DNA from: Aquanectria penicillioides
Taxonomy: Eukaryota > Ascomycota > Sordariomycetes > Hypocreales > Nectriaceae
DNA: 64,000 bases
Direction of reading: 5' to 3'
NCBI GenBank assembly: GCA_003415625.1
Contig: PYIU01000004.1
Location: forward strand, 4,092,001-4,156,000
Part shown: in pieces, positions 34,498 to 47,490 of the stretch
How positions within the stretch are numbered: position 1 is the first letter of the stretch
Layout of the letters: each line of letters begins with the position of its first letter
Notes under the pieces: model-generated
The model's database searches: none
The model's input: the letters and a program-made list of their open reading frames with translations, nothing else
Told to the model about the DNA's origin: nothing
Position numbers and translations under genes: made by a program

Positions 34498-36530
34498 CTA
34501 AACCTGGATGTAGTAATATCGTGACCGAACGTCCCACGCTAGAATCACTTCGTTGAGCATTCGCTTGACGTCAACCACAACGTGCTGCCACATCTGCAAG
34601 TCGTACCCCTGGTTCATCATAGTCAGACCGGGAGTCACCAAGGCGCAGAGGTAGCGAGAGCCTTCGGGTTTGGCTGTGGAATCTTGCTGCCGCACTGGGT
34701 TGACGGGGTTTCCAAACAGGTCCTTCGCGTTGGGGGGTGCCGTGGCAGCGTCACCAAGAATAACAACCATGTTCATGCCGGTTGACTTGAAGGGGAAGTC
34801 TGCCGGCGGAGTCCAAGACACGGCCATGCCGGGGCGGATGCGCTGCCGGAAGTCGACGGAGCGAGCCCGAGGATCCGGGTCCACACTTGACGTCGGCCCG
34901 ATGGTGGATGAGGGGCCGGCTTCATCTGGCCTATTGGCAAATCCGGCCTGGGTCGGCACGTCTCTCGAGTCGACGTGCATCTGCCAGAACTTGGATTGGA
35001 ACGCCGTGGCCTGCTCTGGGGTGACGCCGGGCGTCTTGAGGCATCGGATGACGAATTCTGAGCCGTGGAGGCGAAGCACCTGGGCGCCGGATTCGAAGGG
35101 TGCGAGAATGTTGGGGTCAACTGGAGGTGTGCCGGACTAGACACAGGATTAGTGTCCAAGGATTTGATATTGATTGGATGAGCTTGAGCTCATGAACTCA
35201 ATGACTTACGTTTTGCCTGATCCATGCCCTAAGCTGCTCGTTGGACCACGTCGCGGGCATGTTGGGATTGTATGGCAGAGCCTTGGCCTTGGGGACCATG
35301 ATGCGGCACGTCTCGGCGTATCGGAGGGTGTTCTTGCTGGGGTCGACGTCCTCAAGGCACGGGTTCACGCAGGCGATGACGACCATCTTGGACGGGCGGC
35401 TCGACGTTGGGTCGAAGACGTGCTTGAGGGCCTTTGTCAGGGCGCTCTGGCGGAAGGGCACGTGGGGCTTCTTCTTGGGGTTCGGGTTCGTGGCGAGCAG
35501 GATGTCGGCCTCGGCCTTGGCGCGGATGCAGGCGTTGAGGGAGGAGAGGCTGGCGTTGATCTCGCGGGACTCCTTGACGCGCTGGGCGCCGTGGACGGCG
35601 GAGTCGCGGGCGGCCTCGGAGCCGGCGAGGTCGATGAGGTACAGCAGGCCCGTCTCGGAGGACGGGCGGGACCAGTCCTGGAAGCGGATGCGGCAGACGG
35701 CGTGGGAGCGCGACGAGGCGTCGTTCTTGTCCGTGGCCGAGGTGCGGCGGAGGGCGGCGGCGGCGGAGATGAAGCTGGACATTTCGGCGTGCGTGTTGAC
35801 TTGGTGCTCGACGGCGCCGCGGAAATGGACGGTGCCGAGGGAGTCTTCCAGGACGGAGATGGGTTTGCTGGAGTTGAGGAGGTCTGCGTGTGTGTTAGTC
35901 AGTTGAAGCTGTTGTCATCTGTGGTGTTGACGACATACCGTATGCAGCCTGACCGGCCAGCTCGACAATGGTCACGAAGACGCCGCGTTCGCCGTCAAGA
36001 TCTCCTTCGAAAATCTCCTTGGAGACAAGCGTCTCGAGGTGGCTGACGGTATGAGTCTTGCCAGAGCCCGTCTGGCCGTGGGCGAAGAGGGTGCTGACAC
36101 CGCCATTCCAGGCCCAGGGGACGAGGGGCTTGACGATGTCTTTGTAGATGCGCTCCGAGGTGGCAGCGGGGTTGTAGACGCGGTCTAGGTTGAAGGTGAA
36201 TGACTGGATAGAAGAATCATTTGGTTAGCTAACAGACGAGACAGGACGCGGGTTGGTTTCTAGTTGAGGGCAACGTGCTTGCAACCTGGGGTCCCGGTTG
36301 ACGACGGTTCGCCGGAGCTGGTGCGCATCGACGATGCCGGGCCTCTCGCTGCGGGAGATTACGGCCTGGGGAAGCCCTTCGGCGACTTCGTCTTCGAGGA
36401 GAGGCCGGAGACGCGCGGCGACGACCATGTCCGAGGCCGGTTCGGAGGCGGGGCCCTCGGCCCGCTTCGGGACGAAGCGCTGCACGAGCCGGTGGTAGAG
36501 TTGGAGCTCTTCCTCTGTGGTCTGCTTCAT
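34498..36530 (-). CDS. Kinesin-motor domain protein
   Basis: Four exons: 36530-36286, 36203-35939, 35883-35210 and 35136-34498; about 607 residues. The motor shows P-loop AHGQTGSGKTHTV, switch I SSRSHAV, switch II LIDLAGSE, and the helix REINASLSSLNACIRA. An N-terminal helix (about 40 residues) precedes VVAARLRPLLED. After the motor (ending near AETCRIMVP) a 210-residue tail begins with a SAM-like piece (STWS/AWIRQN...SGTPPVDP, VLRLHGSEFVIRCL). Kinesins move on microtubules using ATP; cargo is unknown. The first intron is uncertain. With GTTGCA as donor (36285) and the acceptor at 36204, exon 1 is one base short, repaired by one more C in the run at 36288-36291. A GC-AG intron with a slightly longer exon 1 is the alternative. 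The other introns (55 and 73 bp) are clear. Confidence 0.82.
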
Positions 36531-38948
36531 GATTACGATTCTGCTGGGAATTGGCTATCTGAAGAAGCTACAAAGTGCGATGGGGAGTTGCTGGTGGTTT
36601 CGAAACTTTTCGTTTGCGAGTTGGTTTTTGATTTTGAAAGTGATTGGAATGAGTGAGAATTGGTGTGGGATTGATTGCTTCAATACAGCTTTCCCAACTG
36701 GGGATTTTTTTTTTATCACGCTGGATGGAAAAGCAGTTCCCCGATCACGGACCAACAACGGTTGTTATAACGAGAACACCGCCGTCGCCGTGCTTTTTGT
36801 CCAACGCTTGTTGCTGACAGCATGGTTCCTGTGTTGTTGTTGTTTCGCTTTGTTCGCGCGGGCCGTGGTTCGGATTAATTCGCCTGCCTAGCGGGCGCCA
36901 AGGGCTCGATGGATGTATGCGAACAGCCGGTTGGTTGATCGGGGAACAGGCATCAGAATAAACAAAAAGTACCACAGAATGGAATAGGAGAACGCATGAG
37001 AAGATCGGGGTTTCTTTGTTGGCGTTAATGCGGAAACATGTAACTGGGAGAACAAAGACGGAATGTCGCTGCCTGGGAACGGATTGACAAGCGGAGTGTG
37101 AAGTGCTGGCTCGGTCAGAAGTGCTATTCTGAACGCCAGGGACAGCATGGTCACTGGAGTGAGACATTCCTGCTGCCTAACGACCTGAGGCTCTAAAGAG
37201 ATTCAACGGGAACTGACTCAGGAATGAATTGATGAGTAGTATATGGAATTGAAGGTAGTTGAGGCTCAGGGGTCCTGTTTTCGTCGCTTAAAAGATAAAT
37301 ATGGATGCCTGATACATCTCTGCAGGGCTGGAGGACGACATGGATTTTCCGAGCCGAAGAGGAAAGTGAAAGTGCTTTGTGAGCGGTGAAAAACAGGAAT
37401 GAGGCCGAACTATTGAACCACGAGATGGATGCTGCGTCACCAGTTTTTGGTTCGCTTGGTGCGCATGATCGCCAAGGCGGGCGGTCTCATTGGGGCCGAA
37501 CTCCGTCGGAGGAATTGAAATCGCGACATGGCAGAGCAGACGCAATGTCTCCGAGCAGACGGTTCGTTGGGACGCGCTAGTAGACGAGTGAAGGGGAGAA
37601 GCGTGTGTAGGTACTATCTGCAGAGGACATGATCAGTTATCCTGAGGACCGGGGTGGAGAGAGCAAGTGAAGCTCCGCAGAGCTGGTTGCTCGTTGCTCG
37701 TTGTTGGGTTGGGGCTCACGCGCGATGTGCAAAAGGACCTTGGGAGACCCATCGGACAAGGCCTATGGTGCAATCAGCGACCAGTGACAGACAGATAAGC
37801 TTATTACTCTCACGAACTACGAAATACGTACAGCACAGACGGGAGGGAAAAAGAAGGAAGCAAAGACGAATATCCGTAGAGAAGGCCAACAAGAGCTCCA
37901 CAGAGCAGAACGACCTGCCGGGAACGGTTCGGGTTCAGTGATCGACTTAGTCAACGGGTGGGATAAAAGCGACGATGACGGGGCCTGGGCTATCTCGATT
38001 TGCCGCATGAGAGTGGAGCGCGGAGGGAAACGAGGGGGACATCCCATGTAAATGCCAAGCGCGAGGTAGAAAAACCGCGTGAGGGCTCTTTTGTCGAAAC
38101 ACCTGATGAAGGGGAGGGGGTGTGTGTGTTGTGTGGCTCACGGACTTGACGGGCTAAGAGCATAAAAATGGAATAGACGCGAACGACTTGGGGAAAAAAA
38201 GGTAGCATGGTTTTTTCTTCTTCTTTTTATCGCACTGATAATAATAGCTTATACGACGGGGCCAAGCAAACGATGGGGGGTCATGTCCGTGGAGCCAATT
38301 TCCGAAAAAGGGAGCATGTCTCCTCTTGTCTAAGTTGTTTTTTGTGCGTGCGAATGCAATGCCTTGGAGGTATGTAGCCCGTAGCGCAGAATTGAATAGA
38401 GGACCCCCCGGGACAAAAAGTTCCAACCTGAAGAACTGGGTAGTTCTGGCTGGTTACGGGGTTTTGTCGCCTGTTTTGGGACATGTCGGCGTGGTCCAGG
38501 TCCGTCAAGCCGACCGGCCAGAATAGGATGATGATGATGGTGGTGATGATGACGACTGTATTGCTGATTACTGATTACCTATACGAATGGGGAATTCTGT
38601 CTGGACCTGCCCGCTTGGGAATAATGGGGGAGGGGGCTTCGAGATGGCGTTTGGCTGATGAGACGGAAACGAAACCATGGAACAAAAGGGCCCCTTGCAA
38701 GAAAGCTGTCCCAAAGCGATGGTATGGTATGGCATGGGATGGTCATTGAGGGCGTGTTTATTTTGGTGGCTTGCGGGCGTCACCATGCCGTGTTCCGAGT
38801 AGAAGCAGCTGCGTGCTGTGTGCCGTGTTTTGTGTGGGATGTGGTATGTATACAGATCTTACTCAGACTCTTAATGCATGATGTCGTGCAAAAATACCAC
38901 AGGCACAAAATCAGGGCGACGAGTCCAGTGGTGTTGGTTTTGCCCATG

Positions 38949-38949
38949 G

Positions 38950-38985
<36 letters not shown>
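38949..38985. repeat. (GT)n microsatellite
   Basis: About 17 uninterrupted GT units. Confidence 0.85.
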
Positions 38986-38987
<2 letters not shown>

Positions 38988-41900
38988 CTGACCAAACTCG
39001 GTTACTATTCGTATACATTATCCTTCCCTGCGGCTCTGCTTGCCGCGCCGCAAGTGCATGTCAGACGGAGATGTGGAAGCCGGGGATGGCTCTCCTTGCG
39101 GAAATGCTGTGGCGATGGGATTGGTATCGGTACAAGAGGGAAGCTGTACCCGATTGATAGCTTGACTTTGGATGGTTGGACGTGTGTTTTTTTTTTGGAG
39201 GTTCTATCCCTCTTGTTCGTCTTTCCGATGGTCACGTACATGTTTCTTGTCGGTGCAAATGTAAAGAATCCATAATCATGCCCCGATGGCATTAACGAAT
39301 CTTTGCTCTTAGTATTCGCAACCTCTAATATCCAACCAACAAACTTACAAAAAGCCCGGACGGCGCCGCTGGTCGTCCTGAAGTGAAGTCTTGTCCCGCA
39401 GCACCGTGCGCCCGGGCCCGCTCCATCGTCTGTGGGCCTGTTGCTCGCATGGCTCCCTGGCCTGCGAGTGGTGCGTTCCCCGGGTCTCCAAAATGCACTG
39501 CAGCCATATTTTCTACACCGAGAGCATGCCAGCGTAGAGAGAGAGAGAGAGAGAGAGCGAGGTGGGCGTGAGGCGTGAGGTTCAAAGTGCGCTGTGCATA
39601 CTCCGTAGTAGCGTTTTAGCCCCTCCCTGGCTTGCTGCCCCTGGTCGTCTTTCCTCCGAGTGGCGGTTTGTCGGTACTGCAGTTGACTAGCGCCAACAAA
39701 GGGACCTTTGGGGCCTTTGGGGCCGGGGGGTCTAATGTTGCAATGGGAACGAGGAGATCGTTGCTCCATTGGGGCTCCAAAAGTTCCCAGCCTGTTTGCT
39801 GTCGCCAGCTGGTGCTGGTCAGTGAGTGAAGGGACATTTGGCTGTTGGCGCGCTAAGGTTGGATGGCAAAGGAAGGGGTTGGAAAGGAGCCTGATGAGCA
39901 CTGAGTTGCGTACAAGCATTTACTCCAATGAACAGACACAGAGACAGCGGACGGACGTGTGGGGGAGAGCGGAGGGCTCACAGGGTCATTCGTCCAGTGA
40001 GGCGACAATTTGTAAGTGAAACTCCATTGTTGGATGGCGGCATGACACGCGACAGCGCAAAATGTGGAGGCGTGATGCCCCAAACAGAAGCTGGAAAAGG
40101 CTATTTTGCAACAAAGATACGCATTGAGATACGAGGAAGGTAGGAGGAGACAGCCATGAACATGCTAGATGTCCGTGATGGAGTCGCTGGCACTTTGTTT
40201 CGACGTCTTGCTTCGGTTGCCGTCGGGTCTTCCCCCGCAAATGCCCCAGACGCCTCTGCTGGAGAGACGAGATTTGAAGCAGCTGGATGGGGAAGCTCGA
40301 AGAACAAGATTATTCTTTGGGGCAGGTTTCCTAGCAGCTGGAGAAGAGGAGACTGGGAAAAAGAAAGGAATACGGAGGACAAGATTGCCATGGTGCAGCC
40401 ACGCCCTACGGTTGTTGTGTTTATGGCTGAGGCTCGCTTTGTTGGGTGATGATGTCTACAGGCTTGGCCACACGTTTTTTTTTTTCCTCTAGAAGGAAAA
40501 TGGTTCTAGAAGCGGCCGCGGAATAACACATTTTTTTTTTATTTCCTTGGAACATCGGGTGAGTGAGATGGAGGGATGGCAGCACCCGGCTTGGCGGCGG
40601 GGAGGCGACAGCGAGCTGAAAAAAAAAACAGAAGCGCAAAAACAGCTGACGGTGCAAGCCATGGGGCGGATTGCGAAAGTGATCTCGTGCTGTAGGACGT
40701 ACAACGGACCGACCAAGCGGTCTGGAGTCATGGGCAACGAAGAAATTGTACGGGCCGAGCGATAGATGTGAAGCTGGACGACAACGTTTCAATCAACAAT
40801 CAGATTTAGTTTAGTGAGTGAATGAATGAATGCCTGGACACTGATCGGCAGGACGGCGGAGGCACCGAGCAGAGCAGTTGACGGCTGACATTTATTTGGC
40901 CGGTAGCCTCGTTGCATTTTCGCCTCCATCTCGTTCGGCCAGTTTACTGTACTTCATTGATTCTATCTTATCTTCTTCTTCCCATTTTCGCCTCCCTGGA
41001 CAATCAATCCACAAAGCTAGCCATGATTACTACTCCCTCGGTCATGAGTAGTGCAAATCGACCGATCCCCCAACGGCGGCGCGCAAGGGAGCAGATCCCA
41101 CGGACATGCCACTGGGAATAAAGTCGGTCGGATGTCGTTGGTCCACGCACCAACAGCTACACCACCACCACCACCAGCGGCGACGCCAGTGCTAGCACCA
41201 GCACCAACTATGGATAAGTGGAAGTGGAAGTGGAAGCGGCCGATGGATCGTCGTCGCATGTAGTGCTCGCCATAGCTCCATCCCGGTTTAGGAAGGTTAC
41301 TGGTTACATCCATCTGAGGGGACGTGATGGGACGTGATGGGACAATGACAGGGCATGGCATCGCATGGCATGGGGACGATAAGTCGACAAGGAGCAATGA
41401 CGCGCCGTGGTTGGATCACGCAACAAAGGACCATTGCGCGTGCGACTCCTCTTGCGGGTGGATGTCTTTTTTTTTTTTTTTTCTCTCCGCCTTGGTTTAT
41501 TGCGTGTTGTCTTGTGTTGGCTCGGTCGCCGCATCAAGCTATGGCGTTTTGTTTGACGCGATTTCGCTTGGTCATTTCACTCTCCATGTATGTCCCTTTG
41601 TCTTGGTATCTGGCAGTCGTCATTCTGGGTGGGCTTTGTGCAATAGTGCAAGACACATAATGGAGTGACTATTTGGATAAGGCTGAGACGGTGTGTGATT
41701 TGCTGTTTCGCTAGTCCCGGCTGCGAGCTGGGTATCCGTACATGCACGCATCCCTTTCGTGTAATTCCCCGGGAAGGGGAAACAGGCTCGGCAACCATGT
41801 GAGATGACTAGATGGTGGGATTCTGGTTGGGAACCGAGGAGGAACGAATCTTGGGTCGGGGCTAAAAGTAATGCGTGTGTGTGCGTACTGTACAAGTACA

Positions 41901-43987
41901 TGCGATGTGCAATGCAGGGTATCCTGTCGGACGTGGCCCTATGGCAGGGGGGATGCTATCGCCAAGATATCGCCAAGCTGGAGAAGTTCCGGTGGTGGTG
42001 TTTTCGAAGGGAGGCGAGGGGAGGGGCAGGCCTTGTGACTGGACTGCCTGAAGCTGCGAATGAACAGGCTCTGTGCAGCTTGCCGTGTTGCCGTGGATTC
42101 CCTGCTGTGAAGAGGATGTACGACGACGAGTGCGTGCTGGTAGGATGTGATTCCTTGTGGTTGAGGATACAGCACACGGTTGACACAACCAAGGGACCCC
42201 TACGGATACGGATAGTTTTTGCCCTGTTTCTGCCCCTCTGCTCTGTAAGCCAACAGCCGAGGCTGGTCCACTAAAAAGACAAAACAGACACTGGCTAATC
42301 CAGCTGTCGTCGGCCGCCACTGACAGCATTTCAGCTTGAATTTCCAAGATTCTACGTAGAACAAAGGAGCCCAACGATGGGCAACCGCAAAGTTTGAAAA
42401 AGGGGCCACTAAATGAGCACCTGGGTGGCTTGAAACCTGCTACTGTAAATAGCGGTAGTGCGTGGTGGGAGGAAGTTGGCCACAGACACGATACAGGTGG
42501 TTACAGTGGCTGTTGTGCTGGAACGCCACACAGGTTTGGTGCCATGAAAGCTATCAACAGAGGTCGCCACCAGTGCTGCAAGGGGCGACAGGGGTGCTGC
42601 ATCATGAATTTGGTGATACGCTAGCTGCATATAGAGGGAAGAATTGGAGGAATGGTGATAGGGAATAAGAAGGAAGAAGAAGAATAAAATAAATACGATA
42701 AAATAACAAAGAATGAATAAGCCCAAACGTGATATAAAAAAAAACAAATAAACATAAGACTAAAAGAAGAGCGATAAAATTGCAGATAACACCGCAGCAG
42801 CTTCGTATAATTTCCAACTCTAATTATCATGTCCGGTACGAAGTAAGTTTACTCGTTGGCCGCTTCGTATGCGGATTCATGGCATCAAACCGCCTCCACA
42901 AACGCACAAAACGGAAGTTCACGTCACGTCGGTCGGATCGCCGCCAAAGGGTCGTCTCGTCCACTAAGACCTGGCAAAGCCCGAGGGAGCCAATCGCGCT
43001 GCCCCAAACCACACCACCACTGCACTCTTCTGAGCCTCTTTGGTGGTTGTCGCCGAGGAGCTGGTTTGCAAGCCAAAGCGTATGTGCCAAGTCGAGCTGG
43101 TACCGCCATATTAGGGAGGGATCGATCACCGACGGGAGCTGCTGACTACGGATGCCGCCGACGTTCGTCAGTGGCTGATTGCTGTTTTCGGCCGACGGGT
43201 TCGGCATCAGATCAGGGCCAAACTGGTGCCTCGGCACATTGAACGCCACCCGGTCATACTTTTTTTTTCTGGCTCCTCAGGGTTTTTTTCAATTGCAACC
43301 GGGCTGAGACCAGCGGACGCTGGGCTCTAGGCCAAGAGGCACGAGAAAAGACACAAGACATGAGTGAGTAGACCTGGAACCTGGGAGGGACGAGATAGAA
43401 TGCAACGCAGGTAGGTACATACAAAACATGCAAGCTGCACAAGATTAAAGACGAGACAAGGGCAGCGGCGGTGGGGGAAGAAAAAAGTGGTCACATCACA
43501 TCCGTCGTCGTACTGTAGTCAGTCAGATCAGTCAAAGATGGGTGCTGGGATGACCCTCGTAGACGGCCGTGGTTGGGCCCCTACGTTATCTCTCTCGATC
43601 CCGCAAATGACAGGGAGATGGGGACTATAATACTGGAGTTGCATAAACAAGCGGGCGGTAAAGACGAAAAAGTGAGTGAGTGGGAATAGTGATGGAGGGC
43701 GTGACTGGTGCTTGCTTGCTTGCTTGGATGCTTGCAGGGAAGAAGAAAAGGCACAGAGATGATCACGAATCGACAGGCGTTTGAGTGGCAAGTGGGCATC
43801 CAATACCACCGTGATCCGGATGCTTTGTGCCTATCTCGCCCTCCATATTCCATGTCCATGTCCAAGGGAAACTCAGACGACAGAAGCGTCGTGCTTCTCC
43901 CGCGTGTTCTGTTGCATCCGATCGATGGCATGTCTGTTGAGAATGTTCGGGTATAAACCATTGATACATGAAGACATTGACACACAG

Positions 43988-44016
43988 ACGCACACACACA
44001 CACACACACACACACC
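43988..44016. repeat. (CA)n microsatellite
   Basis: A CA run just left of the MITE insertion. Confidence 0.8.
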
Positions 44017-44025
44017 ACACAAGTA

Positions 44026-44180
44026 CCGTATTCTCTCGACAAATTGGACCACCTTAGCGTCGGCGGGATCTCCACATTTTACAAGAAAAAGAAAGTTCCA
44101 AGTCATATAATTGGCTGTATGCATGTTTTGTGCACTTTCTTGAAGAAACTAAGGTGGTTCAATTTGTCGAGAGAATACGG
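44026..44180. mobile_element. 155-bp MITE with 32-bp inverted ends and TA duplication
   Basis: Inverted repeats 44026-44057 and 44149-44180 start CCGTATTCTCTCGACAAATT and match over 32 bp with one mismatch. TA flanks both sides (44024-44025 and 44181-44182). The 91-bp interior has no coding capacity. This is a non-autonomous element of the Tc1/mariner/pogo superfamily. It shares only the outermost CCGTA with the complete transposon at 18008, so that element is not clearly its driver. Confidence 0.9.
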
Positions 44181-45556
44181 TACTGTAGAGATATACAGAG
44201 ACCCATGTACACCTCCACCACCTTCTCTATACGGGAACGATTGTAGTTTGGGGAACCTTACAACTAAGACTAATAGTAATAAGAGTAAAAAAAAAAGAAA
44301 AAAGAAAAAAAAAAAAGACGCCATATGTATGTACCGTACGGAGAACCCACCGTCGTCGGCAAAGGATGGGCTCGTCCGTCTCCCCCATGTCTTGCCACCT
44401 TCCATTCTGGGCATAACCCTGCCGCGGAATAGGCCCGATGGCGATGGCATTCGCACAACCACGCCCCCCCTTCCCTCCTTCCCTCCGCTGCTGCTGTGTG
44501 GGGACCGCAGCTTGGCGACCCCGGCCGGCAGGACCCACCGCCCACACAACTGCTCCCGGCGGGTTGGGAGACGGCAGTGCGTGCGTAAGGATTGCACTTT
44601 GCATCTGCACTTTGCATTTTTGCGTTATACACGGTACACTCTCTCAGTATATGAGACGACGCCGCGCAGCTGCGGTACTGCGGTAGCACCCAACTGCACC
44701 AGCAATCACTGCTCGCCTGGGTTCTGGCCGCATTGATGATTGACCACAGGGCGTGGCCGTAGCACACTCGGGCCCCGGCCTCCCCCCCCGGCCTTCCCCC
44801 GGCGTGGCAAGTACATACCTCCTACCCCATCCCACATCTCCACGCGCGGCAAAACCACACACACGCACAGGACAGGCTTGGCTTCATTCAACGCAGAAGA
44901 GCCTATCAACTGGGTCCCCGGGACTTTTGTCGCCAGACAATGCTCGTTGCATCAGCCCTTTTCCTGCCCTTCTCGCCTTGCTCCTTTCCGTCCTCTACCA
45001 TGCTATCCGCCGCTCTTGATAGGCCCGGTCGTCGACCTGCCCGATAAGGCTCGTTCACTTACAGGCACAGGTCCCAATCGCCCCCCAAATCTCTCCTAGC
45101 GCAGCCCGGGTAGGGAGACATGGGAACTATTGTCATGGAGTCTGAGCTCCATCCAGCTGTGCTCATGACATGCCATTGGGGATGGGACGGTTGCGTTTGC
45201 CATTGTTCCGTCTCGGCTCGTGGCGACGTGTTGAGACGGCGTGGCCGCCGCTCGTCATGAAACCCGTTGCACGCCTGTCGTTGCATTTGGATATAAGATC
45301 TGCTCCATGGATCCCTCTTGTTGTCTCTGATCCTCTCTCCTCCTCTCCATCCCTCTTATAGGTCTTTGCCTTCCGACAGACCTCTCCTCTTTTTTTTTGT
45401 GTGTGTCCATCATCCTCCCCCCAGCTTCTGGATTCTTTTGCTCAGTCAGAAGAAGCAGAACGGACACGCTCCTCTCACCAATTGAAAGGAGACACAGACT
45501 TGTCTCGTCAAGTAAAGGACCAAAATAAGAAAAGTCACAAGTCGAGGCAATTCATC

Positions 45557-47490
45557 ATGACCAACGCCGTCAACCTCGACACGGACGTCATTGCCCAGTC
45601 CGGGCTCGTCGACCCTGAGGCAAAGGGCATCCCCCAGATCGCAGGAAAGGGCTCCATGGACAAGGGCGCTCACCTCGACACGCACTCGACCAGCGAGGAG
45701 TCGTACGACGACACTCCCACGCAGGAGGAGCTTCAGACGCTGCGCCGTGTCTCGGGTCCCATCAAATGGGCCATGTACACCATCGCCTTTGTCGAGCTGT
45801 GCGAGCGTTTCTCCTACTACGGCTCCTCGGTGCTGTACACCAACTTTGTCAACAAGCCGCTGCCCGATGGCTCCAACACTGGTGCTCCCACCGACCCTTC
45901 GGCCTCCAACGCCCAGGCCGGTGCTCTGGGTATGGGAACTCAGGCTGCTCAGGGAATTTCTCTGTTCAACCAGTTCTTCGCCTATCTGATGCCTCTTGTT
46001 GGGTGAGTTTATCTATATCCGTACCCCAATGCTTTGCTTTTTCATGCTCTTCACCATCCCTACATCTCAATTGGCCTCGTTATGCCTTTTGCTAACAGCT
46101 CTTCTATAGTGCCTGGATTGCTGATGCCCGCATGGGTCGTTTCTGGACCATCCACTTGGCCATTGGTATCTCCACCATTGCCCACGTCATCCTCGTTGCC
46201 GCTTCCGCCCCCGGTGTCATCATCCACGCCGACTCCTCCTTTGCCGCCTTCATCATCGGTCTTCTGTGCCTGTGCGTCGGTACCGGTTTCTTCAAGGCCA
46301 ACGTCTCGCCCCTGCTTGCTGAGCAGAACGAGGATGTCCGCATGCGCGTCGAAACTCTGGCCACTGGCGAGCGCGTCATCATCGACCCCGCCGTCACCAA
46401 CACCAGAATCTTCCTCTACTTCTACTTCTGTATCAACCTGGGCTCCCTCGCTGGTCAAATTGCCATGGTCTACGTTGAGAAGTACGTGGGCTTCTGGCTC
46501 GCCTTCATGATCCCCACAATCATGTTCCTCATCGCTCCCGTTGTGCTCTGGATCAACAAGAAGAAGTACAAGCTGTCTCCTCCCACTGGATCAGTCCTCT
46601 CCAAGTTTATGCGCATGTTCTTCTTCGTCCAGAAGCGCTCCAAGGCCTTTAAGCCTGACTGGGAGATGGCCAAGCCTTCCAACGTTGAGCCTCATGAGCG
46701 TCCTACCTGGATGACCTACGATGACGCCTGGGTTGACGAGGTCCGCCGAGGTCTCATGGCCTGTAAGGTCTTCCTCTTCCTCCCCGTCTTCTTCCTCGCC
46801 TACAACCAGATGACCGGAAACCTGACCACCCAGGCCTCGACCATGGAGCTCCACGGAACCCCCAACGACGTTATCCAGAACCTCAACCCCATCTCCATCG
46901 TCATCATGGTTCCCCTCATCGACCACCTTCTGTACCCCGCCTTCCGCAAGGTCGGCTACGCCTTCACCCCCATCAAGCGTATGACGACCGGTTTCTTCAT
47001 CGCCGCCCTCTCCATGGTTGCCTCCGCCGTCATGCAGCACTACATCTACAAGATGAGCCCCTGCGGCGACCACGCCAACGACGAGGACTGCGAGCCTGCC
47101 CCCATCAACGTCTGGGCCCAGTGCCTGCCCTATATCCTCATCGGTCTCGCTGAGATTCTCACCAACGTCACCTCGTACGAGTACGCCTACTCCAAGGCCC
47201 CCGAGAACATGAAGTCCCTCGTCATGTCTGTGAACCTGTTCATGAGCGCCGTCTCCGCCGCCATCGGCCAGGCCTTCACCCCTCTGTCCATCGACCCCCT
47301 ACTGGTCTGGAACTACACCGTCGTCGCCTGCATCGCCTTTGTCGGTGGCGCCGCCTTCTGGTTCTGCTTCAGACACCTCGACTCCGAGGAGGACAAGTGG
47401 AACATGCTCAAGAAGTCCGAGTACCAGGGCACCAACCAGCCCACGGCTCTGGAGAACAAGTTGGCCCACGAGAACGCCGACCACGCTTAA
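45557..47490 (+). CDS. POT/PTR2-family proton-coupled peptide transporter
   Basis: Two exons (45557-46002 and 46110-47490) with a 107-bp intron (GTGAGT, GCTAAC branch, TATAG) in phase 2 give 608 residues. About 60 hydrophilic N-terminal residues are followed by the family start motif FVELCERFSYYG (ExxERFxYYG). Then come about twelve membrane segments, including the second POT signature FYFCINLGSL and a late conserved IGLAEILTNVTSYEYAYSKAP. These transporters import di- and tripeptides across the plasma membrane using the proton gradient and supply amino nitrogen. The extracellular loop with CGDHANDEDCEP is typical of fungal PTR2. The frame is intact and codon use is strongly C-biased, suggesting good expression. 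Confidence 0.95.

Larger units (their letters stand above)
36531..45556. other. Nine-kilobase gene-poor region
   Basis: Apart from the MITE and simple repeats, no gene could be supported. Many frames of 60-300 codons exist but lack domains, start context or consistent splice sites. The stretch holds (GT)n at about 38950-38985, GA repeats at 39538-39558, T runs at 38214, 41466 and 40538, a (CA)n at about 43988-44015, and an A-rich run at 44287-44317. The C/T-rich DNA from 45300 to 45556 is the leader of the peptide transporter. Confidence 0.5.

Noticed and set aside
35884..35938. Possible frameshift in the kinesin motor at 35.9 kb
   Set aside because: It is a normal 55-bp GT-AG intron; phases agree and the joined sequence (QAAYDLLNSSKP) is fully coding.
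39005..39919. 304-codon open frame on the minus strand
   Set aside because: No domain, composition follows simple repeats and a GA tract, and other frames over the same DNA are equally open. Probably chance.
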